A DNA stretch of 64,000 nt, taken from contig OZ257134.1 in the NCBI GenBank assembly GCA_965279065.1, positions 372,001 through 436,000 on the forward strand. The letters are read 5' to 3'. This stretch comes from JAKAXS01 sp965279065. Its GTDB lineage: Bacteria > Pseudomonadota > Alphaproteobacteria > Rhizobiales > Hyphomicrobiaceae. The position numbers and the translations under genes were made by a program. Below the pieces are notes generated by a model. It was given only the letters and a program-made list of their open reading frames with translations. It did not search any database and had not been told where the DNA came from. Positions 6,905-14,986 of the stretch are shown piece after piece (the first letter of the stretch is position 1; each line of letters opens with the position of its first letter).

Positions 6905-9094
6905 TTGACAACGTTTTCCGAACTTGGCCTCGACGCACGCCTCATGAAGTCGCTCGAGTCCGAGGGCTACACGACGCCGACACCGATCCAGGCCCAGGCC
7001 ATCCCGGCCGTAATGGCCGGATCTGATCTGCTTGGCATCGCTCAGACGGGCACCGGCAAGACGGCCGCGTTCGCCCTGCCGATCCTGCATCGCCTGGCGC
7101 TGGACAAGAAGCCGGCTCCGCGCCGCGGCTGCCGCGTCCTCGTCCTCAGCCCCACGCGCGAACTGGCCAGCCAGATCGCCGAGAGCTTCCGCACGTACGG
7201 CCGCCACATGGGCGTCACGGTCGCCACCGTCTACGGCGGCGTCGGCCATCGTCCCCAGATCCAGGCCGTCTCCCGCGGCGTCGACGTTCTCGTCGCCACG
7301 CCCGGCCGCCTGCTCGACCACGTCGGCGAGCGCAACATGGTGCTGACCGGCACCGAAATCTTCGTTCTCGACGAAGCCGACCAGATGCTCGACCTCGGCT
7401 TCCTGCAGCCGATCCGCAAGGTCGTCGCTGAGATGACTGGCAAGCGCCAGAACCTGTTCTTCTCGGCCACCATGCCGGGCGAGATCGGCAAGCTCGCCGG
7501 CGAACTCCTGGTCAATCCCGTGAAGGTCTCCGTCGCGCCCCAGGCCACGACGGCCGAGCGCGTCAGCCAGCGCGTCATCCATGTCGAGCGTCATAAGAAG
7601 CGCGCGGTGCTGGTTGAGCTGCTGTCTAATGCCGATCTCACGCGTGCCCTCGTCTTCACGCGCACCAAGCGCGGTGCTGACAAGGTCGCCGAGCACCTCG
7701 AGGCCGCCAGCATCTCGGTCGCCGCGATCCACGGCAACAAGAGCCAGGGTCAGCGCGAAAAGGCGCTTGAGCAGTTCCGCCGCTCCAAGATCCGCGTGCT
7801 CGTCGCCACCGACATCGCGGCTCGTGGCATCGATATCGATCAGGTTTCGCACGTCATCAACTTCGAACTGCCCGACGTGCCGGAAGCCTACGTGCACCGC
7901 ATCGGCCGCACGGCCCGCGCCGGCGCGGAAGGCGTGGCGATCTCGCTGTGCGATCCCGACGAGCGCGGCCAGCTGCGCGACATCGAGCGCCTGACGCGCC
8001 AATCGCTGCCGCACGAGAACCGCATCTCCGGCGACACCGTGCCGCTCGACGCGACGGGTGCCCCGCGCGCCCGCCCCGAAGGCGCACGCACGTCGGCCAG
8101 CTTCAAGCCCCGTGGTGATCGCAAGCCGCATCGCGGCCAGGGTGATCGCGGCGAGCGTCGTGGCGACGGCGAACGCGGCCCGCGTAAGGACTTCGCCCCG
8201 CGTGGCGATCGTCCCGATCGTGGCGGCCGCGATGCTCGCGGCCCACGCCGCGATCACGACGCCGCACCGCGCCCATCCAGCCATGACGCACCGTTCGGCG
8301 AGGTGCCTCGCGCACCGTATCGTCCCGAGCGTACCGCCGAATACGACATGCGCGATGCTGGCGCAGGACGCGGCCACCGCAACGATCGCCCTCAAGGCGA
8401 TCGCGGACCGCGCAAAGACTTTGCACCGCGTGGCGATCGTCCCGATCGCGGCTCGCGCGGCGCAGACCGTGGCGAACGCAGCGCCGCTCCTCGCGGTGAG
8501 CGCAAGCCAGGCGGCGACGGCTTCAAGCCGCGTGGTGACCGTAGCGCCGCTCCTCGCGGTGACCACAAGCCGCGCAGCGACTTTGCTCCGCGCGGCGATC
8601 GTCCCGATCGCGGCTCCGACCGCAAGTCGCACAGCGAAGGCGTAAAGGCCCGTGGTGACTTCGCCCCGCGCGGCGACCGTGCCGATCGTGGTGTTGACCG
8701 CAAGCCGAATGGCGACGGATTCAAGCCGCGCGGTGATCGCAAGCCCGGCGGTGACGGCTTCAAGGCCCGTGGCGATCACGCCCCGCGCGGTGACCGCAAT
8801 GATCGTGGCACAGACCGCAAGCCCAACGGCAATGGCTTCAAGCCCCGTGGCGAGCACGCGCCGTCTGGCGAACGTCGCGAACGCACCGGCGAGCACAAGC
8901 CCGCCGGCTTCAAGCCGCGCGGTGAAGGTGCGCCTCGTGGCGACCGCAACGCTGCCGACGGCAAGCCCCGCAAGGATTTCGCCCCGCGTGGTCCTGCCAG
9001 TGACAACCGCGGCCACAACGGCGGCAAGCCGGGCGGCTATCAGGGCCTCAAGCGCAAGTCGGGAGACAAGCCCGTTTGGAGCAACCGCCCATAA
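6905..9094 (+). CDS. DEAD-box RNA helicase, RhlE-like, with long Arg/Gly-rich tail
   Basis: ATP-dependent RNA helicase, 729 residues. The two RecA domains span about residues 1-380: Q motif (F-S-E-L-G-L plus P-T-P-I-Q), motif I A-Q-T-G-T-G-K-T, motif II D-E-A-D, motif III S-A-T, motif VI H-R-I-G-R-T-A-R. Residues about 395-729 form a low-complexity basic tail with many copies of R-G-D-R and F-K-P-R-G, roughly 350 residues, expected to be disordered and RNA binding. The start is TTG at 6905 (MTTFSELGL); a nearby ATG at 6889 is out of frame. The gene is followed by a strong terminator. The opposite strand of the tail is also open, an artefact of the repeats. Confidence 0.92.
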   Translation: MTTFSELGLDARLMKSLESEGYTTPTPIQAQAIPAVMAGSDLLGIAQTGTGKTAAFALPILHRLALDKKPAPRRGCRVLVLSPTRELASQIAESFRTYGRHMGVTVATVYGGVGHRPQIQAVSRGVDVLVATPGRLLDHVGERNMVLTGTEIFVLDEADQMLDLGFLQPIRKVVAEMTGKRQNLFFSATMPGEIGKLAGELLVNPVKVSVAPQATTAERVSQRVIHVERHKKRAVLVELLSNADLTRALVFTRTKRGADKVAEHLEAASISVAAIHGNKSQGQREKALEQFRRSKIRVLVATDIAARGIDIDQVSHVINFELPDVPEAYVHRIGRTARAGAEGVAISLCDPDERGQLRDIERLTRQSLPHENRISGDTVPLDATGAPRARPEGARTSASFKPRGDRKPHRGQGDRGERRGDGERGPRKDFAPRGDRPDRGGRDARGPRRDHDAAPRPSSHDAPFGEVPRAPYRPERTAEYDMRDAGAGRGHRNDRPQGDRGPRKDFAPRGDRPDRGSRGADRGERSAAPRGERKPGGDGFKPRGDRSAAPRGDHKPRSDFAPRGDRPDRGSDRKSHSEGVKARGDFAPRGDRADRGVDRKPNGDGFKPRGDRKPGGDGFKARGDHAPRGDRNDRGTDRKPNGNGFKPRGEHAPSGERRERTGEHKPAGFKPRGEGAPRGDRNAADGKPRKDFAPRGPASDNRGHNGGKPGGYQGLKRKSGDKPVWSNRP

Positions 9095-9126
9095 GCGGTT
9101 CGAATTCCAACGCGTCGATCAAAAAA

Positions 9127-9153
9127 GAGGCGCCCCGATCGGGGCGCCTCTTT
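9127..9153 (+). terminator. Rho-independent terminator, possibly bidirectional
   Basis: Perfect stem GAGGCGCCCC-GATC-GGGGCGCCTC followed by TTT and preceded by AAAAAA. It serves the helicase gene on the plus strand. The A-run gives a T-tract on the minus strand, so it can also terminate the convergent His-rich gene. Confidence 0.85.
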
Positions 9154-9173
9154 CGCGTTCAGCATCGTCGCAA

Positions 9174-9416
9174 TTAGTGGTGACGGCGATGATGATGATG
9201 GTGACGGTGCTTCCGGCGCTTGCTGATATAGATGCCGTCCTCGCCGATGCCGATCTTCAACCCTCCGCGGCGCTTATGCCGGTTGCCATGATGATGGTGA
9301 TCGCCATGATGGGCGCGATCGCGATGATCGCGGTCCCGGGCTTCCGCCGGGGCGGTATACATGCTGACGGCAAACACAGTCGAAAGCGCTAATGCAGCGC
9401 CTGCCAAAATACGCAT
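9174..9416 (-). CDS. Small exported His-rich protein
   Basis: 80 residues: a Sec signal peptide (MRILAGAALALSTVFAVSMYTAPAEA) followed by a mature part extremely rich in His, Arg, Asp and Lys (R-D-H-R-D-R-A-H-H-G-D-H-H-H-H and a terminal H-R-H-H-H-H-H-R-R-H-H). A periplasmic divalent-metal-binding or buffering role is plausible but is inference from composition. The ribosome site AGGAGG is five bases before the ATG. Convergent with the helicase gene and sharing its terminator region. Confidence 0.75.
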   Translation of the reverse strand: MRILAGAALALSTVFAVSMYTAPAEARDRDHRDRAHHGDHHHHGNRHKRRGGLKIGIGEDGIYISKRRKHRHHHHHRRHH

Positions 9417-9590
9417 ATTTCCTCCTGAGCGGCGTGAGTTATGTCACGCCTATTGTTCAAACACCGAGACCAACGCGAAACGCAGCGAATGGTTGCGTCC
9501 GGACCCGGCACGTCATGTCGCATTGTTCGCGTCTCGCCCTTGCTGCCGCCCATCAGTCGCGATAGTCAGGCGCCAGTTTTGAGCGAGGCG

Positions 9591-10289
9591 ATGCAATTGG
9601 CTTATCCGAATGACCCCTACTGGGCGGCTCTCACCCCCGGTCCCACGGCTATCGAAAACTACGTCTTGTCCGTCATCGACTGCGGCAAGCTGCGGATGCC
9701 CACGGGCCAACTCGTCGCCTGCGATCCCTTTGCAGCCATGCAGCAGCACGGCAACCCGGCCGTTGCCATCCCGGCTGGCACCTACACCGTCAAAGTCACG
9801 CTGGCCGACGTCAGCGACAAGTCGGACAGCTCGCACATGCGCGAGGCTTACGCCACGCTGCTCATCGACGAGACGGCCGCCGAGGTCACCCGTCGCATCA
9901 TCACGCCGCTGCCGGGCGGGACGCACGCCGATCCCGAGATCGGCGAGGACGGCGACTACCACGGCTTTCCCGTCGACGCCGGCACCGCCTGCTTCGTCGA
10001 CGCCGGCGCCCTCGTATCCGCCATGCCCGATGCATCGACCTGGTACGATGATGTGTTCGAGAACGACACGCCCGGCTGCTGGTTCAACCTCATGGACAAC
10101 CCCGCCCACATCCGCGAGGGCCTTGCCAACATCCCGCTGCCTCTCGCCCGCAACGGCGAGAACATCATCATCATTCACTCCGGCTGGGGCGACGGCTTCT
10201 ATCCCCTCGTCGGCGGCTTCGATGCCGCGGGCCGCCTCATCCGCGTCCACATCGACTTCATGGTCGTCTTCCCCGACGACGACGATTGA
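9591..10289 (+). CDS. DUF4241 domain protein
   Basis: 232-residue protein resembling the DUF4241 family: P-A-G-T-Y-T-V-K-V-T-L-A-D-V in the first half, then V-D-A-G-T-A-C-F-V-D-A-G-A-L, and W-G-D-G-F-Y-P-L-V-G-G-F-D near the end, with an acidic tail. No signal peptide; presumably cytoplasmic. Function unknown; relatives occur in contact-dependent or immunity-type contexts, but nothing of that kind is adjacent here. The frame is open 50 codons further upstream (ATG 9441), but the family-like sequence begins at MQLAYPND and a GAGCGAGG element precedes that ATG. Confidence 0.7.
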   Translation: MQLAYPNDPYWAALTPGPTAIENYVLSVIDCGKLRMPTGQLVACDPFAAMQQHGNPAVAIPAGTYTVKVTLADVSDKSDSSHMREAYATLLIDETAAEVTRRIITPLPGGTHADPEIGEDGDYHGFPVDAGTACFVDAGALVSAMPDASTWYDDVFENDTPGCWFNLMDNPAHIREGLANIPLPLARNGENIIIIHSGWGDGFYPLVGGFDAAGRLIRVHIDFMVVFPDDDD

Positions 10290-10347
10290 GCACCGGCTCG
10301 TGCCATGCCAGGAACCCGAACCTCTCAATGCAACCGGTCTCAACGAT

Positions 10348-10475
10348 GTCATCCTCGGGCTTGTCCCGAGGACCCAACTCACCGCTGGTGGTAAGGTTCG
10401 CAAGAAGCAACGACGAGCGCGCCGCAAGCTCTCGCCTGCTGATCCATGGGTCCTCGGGACGAGCCCGAGGATGAC
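10348..10475. repeat. Inverted pair of REP-like GTCATCCTCGGG elements
   Basis: Left arm 10348-10376 reads GTCATCCTCGGG...CCGAGGACCCA; the right arm 10447-10475 is its near-exact inverse. Each arm is itself a hairpin (CCTCGGGC/GTCCCGAGG type). This is a common dispersed intergenic palindrome in Hyphomicrobiales. A diverged copy lies at 29248-29273. It separates the convergent DUF4241 and amidase genes. Confidence 0.8.
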
Positions 10476-10517
10476 CGTGGAGGGGGCCAGTGTACGGCAA
10501 CTGCAAACTGAAAAGAC

Positions 10518-11306
10518 CTAGCCCACCGCCACGTCGGGCAGCGTGTCCACCAGCCGCTTCAGCGTGGCAAACGTCGACAGATCCAGCCGCCCATCCACGC
10601 GCTCGGGACGGAAGTGCAGCTGGAACGCGCTCACCACTATCTTCATGTGCTCGCTGTAGATGCCCGTCGCCTCGATGCCGTAGCCATAGCGCGCCAGCAA
10701 CTCTTGCGCCTCCAGCACCTCCGGCCCCTGTTTGCGGCCGGAAAATCCGCGGTCCTCGGTATTAACCGGCATCGGCTCCACCCAGTGCCCGACGCCGGCG
10801 CGATGCAGGCTCCGCCAGTCGAACTTTTCGCCCGGATCGATCTTGCGCCCCGGTGCCACGTCCGAATGCGCCAGGACCCGTTCCGCCGCGATCGCGTGCC
10901 GCGCGATGATGTCCTGGCATAGCGCCGTCACGGCGCGCATCTGCTCCGCCGGAAACTCCGGATAGCCGCCGTTGTGCCCGGGGTTTTGGATCTCGATCCC
11001 GATCGATGCGGAATTGATGTCGGTTTCGCCATGCCACGACGAAACGCCCGCGTGCCACGCACGCATGTTTTCCGCCACCATCTGCGTGATGCGACCGTCT
11101 TCGCCGACGACGTAGTGGCACGACACCTTGCAGTCCGGCCGCGACAGCACCTCGATCGATTTCTCCACGCACGGCAGCCCCGTGTAGTGGGCGATGATCA
11201 TGCTCGGCGTCAGGCCGCGTTGCCGTGGCTCGATGTTCGGCGAGGGATGAAGATCGGCGACGAGCTTGCTGTCCGGCCGGTCGATGAGAGAGATCACGTC
11301 GCTCAT
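10518..11306 (-). CDS. N-acetylmuramoyl-L-alanine amidase, AmpD/AmiD type with peptidoglycan-binding domain
   Basis: Zinc amidase cleaving the MurNAc-L-Ala bond. In 262 residues, amidase_2 domain about 35-170: I-I-A-H-Y-T-G-L-P carries the first zinc His, W-H-A-G and G-I-E-I-Q-N-P are the family core, and L-A-H-S-D-V-A-P-G-R-K-x-D-P-G-E carries the second His and the Asp/Lys of the active site. Residues about 190-260 fit a peptidoglycan-binding_1 domain. No signal peptide is evident, so a cytoplasmic recycling role (AmpD-like) is possible. The ATG at 11306 overlaps the upstream J-domain gene by four bases (ATGA). Confidence 0.9.
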   Translation of the reverse strand: MSDVISLIDRPDSKLVADLHPSPNIEPRQRGLTPSMIIAHYTGLPCVEKSIEVLSRPDCKVSCHYVVGEDGRITQMVAENMRAWHAGVSSWHGETDINSASIGIEIQNPGHNGGYPEFPAEQMRAVTALCQDIIARHAIAAERVLAHSDVAPGRKIDPGEKFDWRSLHRAGVGHWVEPMPVNTEDRGFSGRKQGPEVLEAQELLARYGYGIEATGIYSEHMKIVVSAFQLHFRPERVDGRLDLSTFATLKRLVDTLPDVAVG

Positions 11307-12010
11307 GCCGCGCGCAGCTCCTTCTCGATCTGCTCGTAGGCGGTGTTGATCTGCGCCAGCTTGGCGGCAGCTGCCCGCTGCGCGGCGAGTGGCGCGCCTT
11401 GTCCGATCAGTTTGTCGGGATGATACGTCTGCGCCAGCTTGCGATACCGCGCCTTGACGTCGCCGAGCGAAGCCGTTCCCGGAAGCCCCAGCACTTCAAA
11501 CGGGCACTCGAAATCGCGCACGAACTGGCAGCGGATCTTCTTGAATTCGGCCGCAGTGATCTTGAATGCGTCGGCCACGACGCGCAGGAACTCGTCTTCC
11601 TTCGGATGCAGGATGCCGTCAGAGCAGGCGACATACATCAGGCATTCCAGCACCGCGCGTCGCGTCGCCGGCTCGTTGCGCAGCATGTAGCCGATGTGCT
11701 TGGCATAGAGCTCGTACCCTGCCGTATTCTGCTTCGCAAGATCGTAGATCCGCCGCATCGCCACCGTTTCGCTGCACGTGGCGTCGAGGAATTTCTCGAA
11801 CGCTTCCGCCTCCGCCGGCACGGCCACACCGTCCGCCTTGGCCATCTTGGCGGCCAGCGCCACGAACGAACTCATGAATGCGGGACTGGCCACGCCGCCC
11901 CGTCCCGCGGGAAGCCAGTCGCGCACGCGCCCGACGGCCCGCTGCAGCAGGCCGCGCAGCATCCCCATCGTTCCGCCGCCGGCCGTATCCGCTATCGATG
12001 ACCAAACCAT
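11303..12010 (-). CDS. TerB-domain / J-domain protein (DjlA-like co-chaperone)
   Basis: 235 residues. A TerB-like helical domain (about 45-155) carries the acidic motifs A-K-A-D-G-V and A-C-S-D-G-I-L-H-P-K-E-D-E-F, followed by a C-terminal J domain (about 170-235) with the diagnostic H-P-D in Y-H-P-D-K-L. The J domain stimulates DnaK ATPase. There is no clear N-terminal membrane helix, unlike E. coli DjlA. The start is uncertain: the ATG at 12010 is the longest, but ATGs at 11968 and 11962 lie before the conserved part and none has a strong ribosome site. Couples to the amidase downstream. Confidence 0.82.
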   Translation of the reverse strand: MVWSSIADTAGGGTMGMLRGLLQRAVGRVRDWLPAGRGGVASPAFMSSFVALAAKMAKADGVAVPAEAEAFEKFLDATCSETVAMRRIYDLAKQNTAGYELYAKHIGYMLRNEPATRRAVLECLMYVACSDGILHPKEDEFLRVVADAFKITAAEFKKIRCQFVRDFECPFEVLGLPGTASLGDVKARYRKLAQTYHPDKLIGQGAPLAAQRAAAAKLAQINTAYEQIEKELRAA

Positions 12011-12144
12011 CTGTAACTACTAGCGAACTTCGCAAAGAAGCGGAACACCGTCGGGAGCATAAGTCATGCGCAAGATCCATTTCGGTTTGGCCAGCTGCTG
12101 ATGTGGGTTTCGCGGCCCGATCCGCAAGTGGGCGTTGGCCGGAC

Positions 12145-12159
12145 GTGTGCGTTGCACAC
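12145..12159. promoter_or_regulatory. GTGTGC-GTT-GCACAC palindrome upstream of the DUF2147 gene
   Basis: Perfect 6-bp inverted repeat with a 3-base spacer in the 260-base gap between the divergent TerB/J-domain and DUF2147 genes. TTGACG follows at 12168. It may be an operator; no regulator can be named. Confidence 0.3.
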
Positions 12160-12271
12160 ATGACCGATTGACGTAAAGGAGATGTTGCCCAACACTCGTC
12201 CCAAGGCGTCACGACGAAGGATGCCGGCCATTGAGCAAAAAGCAATTAGCGATCAGCAGGGAGAAGACCTA

Positions 12272-12694
12272 ATGAGGACGATGTTGATGGCGGCAATAGC
12301 CAGCCTCGCACTGATGAGTACCGCTGGCGGCGCCGCGGCACAGAAGGCGGAAGATGCCTTCGGCACCTGGCGTCATCCCGAAAACGGCAGCCACGTGAAG
12401 ATGTATGCCTGTGGTGCGCGCCTGTGTGCCCGCATCGTCAAGGTCACCGACGGCCAGAAGACAGACGACAAAAACCCGAACGCCGCCAAGCGCAGCCGCC
12501 CGGTCGTCGGCCTGGTCATCATGTCGGCCAAGAAAACCGGCCCCGACAAATGGGCTGGCAGCCTCTACAATCGCGCCGACGGCAAGACGTACTCGGGAAC
12601 CATTACCGTCAGCAGCCGCAGCTCTCTCTCGCTTTCCGGCTGCTCGATGGGCGTGTTCTGCAAATCGACGACCTGGAGCCGCGTAGGCGGCTGA
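12272..12694 (+). CDS. Exported DUF2147 protein
   Basis: 140 residues with a Sec signal peptide (MRTMLMAAIASLALMSTAGGAAA-Q) and the DUF2147 pattern: G-T-W-R-H-P-E-N-G near the mature N-terminus, W-A-G-S-L-Y-N-R-A-D-G-K-T-Y in the middle, and L-S-G-C-S-M-G-V-F-C-K-S-T-T-W-x-R at the end. Periplasmic, function unknown. Four Cys residues may form disulphides. The start ATG 12272 follows GGAGAAG; a longer frame from 12182 lacks proper spacing. Two tandem hairpins follow, the first overlapping the stop codon. Confidence 0.82.
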   Translation: MRTMLMAAIASLALMSTAGGAAAQKAEDAFGTWRHPENGSHVKMYACGARLCARIVKVTDGQKTDDKNPNAAKRSRPVVGLVIMSAKKTGPDKWAGSLYNRADGKTYSGTITVSSRSSLSLSGCSMGVFCKSTTWSRVGG

Positions 12695-12718
12695 GGACAG
12701 AGAACCGCGTAGGCGGTT
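12677..12718 (+). repeat. Two tandem small palindromes at the DUF2147 stop
   Basis: AGCCGC-GTAG-GCGGCT (12677-12692, ending in the stop codon region) and AACCGC-GTAG-GCGGTT (12703-12718) are diverged copies of the same hairpin with compensating base changes (G:C to A:T at the outer pair). No T-tract follows. The compensated pair suggests the fold is maintained. Confidence 0.5.
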
Positions 12719-12747
12719 GAGGCCGGACGGCCGCGTACCCGCCGGCT

Positions 12748-12954
12748 CTACTTGTCTGCCGGAGGAACAGCGACCTCGGGATTTACCGGTCCCGGGGTCG
12801 AAAACATGCTGTTGCCGAAGCCGAACCCGAAGAACAGCACGGCCAGGATCGCGGCAGCGGCCAGCGTTGAAATCACGAGGACGCGAAGGTTCAACTCACG
12901 CCCATCGCCTTGGCGTGCATCTTCCCCGTCAACACTTCGCCGGCGAAAGAGCAT
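12748..12954 (-). CDS. Small single-span membrane protein
   Basis: 68 residues: a basic/acidic N-terminus (MLFRRRSVDGEDARQG), one long hydrophobic helix (about 24-48, L-V-I-S-T-L-A-A-A-A-I-L-A-V-L-F-F-G-F-G), then a Pro/Val-rich tail. No family recognised. The start ATG 12954 has GAGGAG seven bases upstream; a longer frame from 13011 lacks a ribosome site. Divergent from ddl. Confidence 0.6.
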   Translation of the reverse strand: MLFRRRSVDGEDARQGDGRELNLRVLVISTLAAAAILAVLFFGFGFGNSMFSTPGPVNPEVAVPPADK

Positions 12955-13083
12955 GGCGGTCTCCTCTTCGTTCAGGGAATAGTTCTCCGCGCGCGAGGCA
13001 TTGCTTCGCACAGCAGACGTTGACTAACGATTGCGCTTGCGCCTTTGTTCCCGGCGCGCGGCTGGTCTTCGGGGCCACCGCAC

Positions 13084-14073
13084 ATGCACGACAAATCCCC
13101 AGCGATGGCGAGTGGAATGATCAAGGCACCGGCGCGAACGTTCGAACACGTGGCCGTTCTTATGGGCGGCTGGTCCGCCGAACGCGAGATCAGCTTGCGC
13201 TCGGGCACAGCCGTGGCCGCCGCCTTGGAAGGCGAGGGCTATCGCGTCAGCCGCCTCGACGTCGACCGCGACGTGTCGGCGGGCCTCCTAGCCCTGAAGC
13301 CTGACGTCTGCTTCAACGCCCTACACGGCCAGTTCGGCGAAGACGGGTGCATACAAGGCATCCTCGAATGTCTGCAGCTGCCCTACACCCACTCCGGCGT
13401 CCTGGCCTCTGCGCTTGCCATGCACAAGGAGCGCGCCAAGGCGGTGATGGCCTCCGTCGGCCAGGTGCCCGTCGCCGAAGCCAGAATCGTCACGCGAGGT
13501 GAAGCCGCGGCCGCCCACGTGCTGGCCCCGCCCTATGTCGTCAAGCCGGTGTCGGAAGGCTCCAGCGTCGGCGTCATTATCGTCGGCACCGGCGCCAACC
13601 GTCCGCCGCATCAGATCGCCGAGGACGGCGCGGAAACGGACGAGGTGATGGTCGAGCGTTACGTGGCCGGTCGCGAGCTGACATGTGCCGTCATCGGCGA
13701 CTTCGTCACCGACGTCATCGAGATCGTGCCCAAGGAGGGCCTGCCCTTCTACGATTTCGCCGCCAAGTACGCTCCAGGCGGCTCCCGCCACGAGCTGCCG
13801 GCCAAGATTTCACGAGATATTTACGATTCGGTCCGGAAATACACATTGGCGGCGCATGTGGCGCTGGGCTGTCGTGGTGTGTCGCGAGCGGACTTCCGCT
13901 TCGACGATCCGGCGATGCGCCCGGACGGCACCGGAGAATTGATCTGCCTGGAGGTCAATACGCAGCCGGGCATGACAGGAACCTCGTTGGTTCCGGAACT
14001 GGCGCAGCATGCGGGAGCGTCATTCGGCGAACTCGTCCGTTGGATCGTTGAGGATGCGAGTTGCAACAGGTAG
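13084..14073 (+). CDS. ddl: D-alanine--D-alanine ligase
   Basis: ATP-grasp ligase making the D-Ala-D-Ala end of the peptidoglycan stem. 329 residues: N-terminal V-L-M-G-G-W-S-A-E-R-E-I-S-L-R-S-G, then L-H-G-x-F-G-E-D-G-x-I-Q-G, K-P-V-S-E-G-S-S-V-G-V, and the metal/ATP site L-E-V-N-T-Q-P-G-M-T. The start is uncertain between 13045, 13084 and 13105; 13084 is used. First gene of the second dcw half; in most alphaproteobacteria murB directly precedes it, but here the neighbour is a divergent small gene. The 3' end overlaps ftsQ by 13 bases. Confidence 0.95.
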   Translation: MHDKSPAMASGMIKAPARTFEHVAVLMGGWSAEREISLRSGTAVAAALEGEGYRVSRLDVDRDVSAGLLALKPDVCFNALHGQFGEDGCIQGILECLQLPYTHSGVLASALAMHKERAKAVMASVGQVPVAEARIVTRGEAAAAHVLAPPYVVKPVSEGSSVGVIIVGTGANRPPHQIAEDGAETDEVMVERYVAGRELTCAVIGDFVTDVIEIVPKEGLPFYDFAAKYAPGGSRHELPAKISRDIYDSVRKYTLAAHVALGCRGVSRADFRFDDPAMRPDGTGELICLEVNTQPGMTGTSLVPELAQHAGASFGELVRWIVEDASCNR

Positions 14074-14975
14074 GGCAGGATTCGCAATTTTGGCAGGGCG
14101 CGCCAGTCGCCCCGGCCACAAATCGCACATCCTCTGCCTCTGCAGCTGAAACGCGCACCACTCGGCCGGGTCTTCCCTTCCGCGCCCGCTTCAGGGGCCC
14201 TCGCCTGCGCGCCGTCTGCGTCGCGGCAGCCGCCCTGGCCGGCGCCCTCGTCTATACCGTCATGACCGACGGTGGCCGCCACACCCGCGCCTCCGATCCG
14301 ATCCTGCCAAGCGTCGAGACGGCGGTAGCCGCGGTCGGCTTCGGTCTCGACCAGATCGCCCTCAGCGGCCAGAAATACACGGCTGACGCCGACATCTTCG
14401 AAGCGCTGGGCCTCAAGGAGACGCGCTCCTACGCCACCTTCGACGCAACGGCCGCCAAGACCCGTATCGAACAGCTGCCCTGGATCGAAAAGGCGGAGCT
14501 CGACCGCGTTTATCCTGGCGGCCTGAACATCCTCGTCACGGAGCGCAAGCCCTGGGCCGTCTGGCGCCGCGGCACCGGCGAGTTCCTGATCGATCGGACG
14601 GGTCGCGTGCTCGCGGCCGTCAAGTCCGGCAGCAGCGCGGGGCTCTTGCGTCTCACCGGCGAAGGTGCTGCCAAGGAAGCGCCGGCACTGATGGCGATCC
14701 TGGCGCGCTATCCGGACGTCGCGGGCTCGCTGCAGGAAGCCGAGCGCGTTGCCGAGCGTCGCTGGACGCTGAAGCTGCACAACGCCATGACGTTGATCCT
14801 GCCACCTGATCGCGAGGCCCAGGCCCTGGCCATGTACGACGGCGACCGCTCCGTGCGGACGCTGACGGCCGGCGGCGGCTTCACCGTCGACCTGCGCGCC
14901 GTCAACAAGATCACGCTGCGCAAGGCCGCCCCAGCGGCCCAAGGCGCGCCACCCGACTCTCAGGCCAAGAGCTGA
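14061..14975 (+). CDS. ftsQ: Cell division protein FtsQ
   Basis: Bitopic divisome scaffold protein, 304 residues. The cytoplasmic N-terminus is Arg-rich, a membrane helix lies at about 52-68 (V-C-V-A-A-A-A-L-A-G-A-L-V-Y), and a POTRA domain follows (I-A-L-S-G-Q-K-Y-T onward). The FtsQ domain includes L-P-W-I-E-K-A-E-L-D-R-V-Y-P-G-G-L-N-I and E-R-K-P-W-A-V-W-R. The apparent start is TTG at 14061 inside the end of ddl, with GAGGATGCGAG upstream. Transcribed with ddl, ftsA and ftsZ. Confidence 0.92.
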   Translation: MQQVGQDSQFWQGAPVAPATNRTSSASAAETRTTRPGLPFRARFRGPRLRAVCVAAAALAGALVYTVMTDGGRHTRASDPILPSVETAVAAVGFGLDQIALSGQKYTADADIFEALGLKETRSYATFDATAAKTRIEQLPWIEKAELDRVYPGGLNILVTERKPWAVWRRGTGEFLIDRTGRVLAAVKSGSSAGLLRLTGEGAAKEAPALMAILARYPDVAGSLQEAERVAERRWTLKLHNAMTLILPPDREAQALAMYDGDRSVRTLTAGGGFTVDLRAVNKITLRKAAPAAQGAPPDSQAKS

Positions 14976-14986
14976 GGGAGGGCAGA

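Noticed and set aside
6887..9016. 709-codon open frame on the minus strand opposite the DEAD-box helicase
   Set aside because: It mirrors the helicase codons; its composition (Ala/Arg/Asp-rich, no domain) follows from the GC-rich repeats. The plus strand has all helicase motifs, a terminator and the right context.
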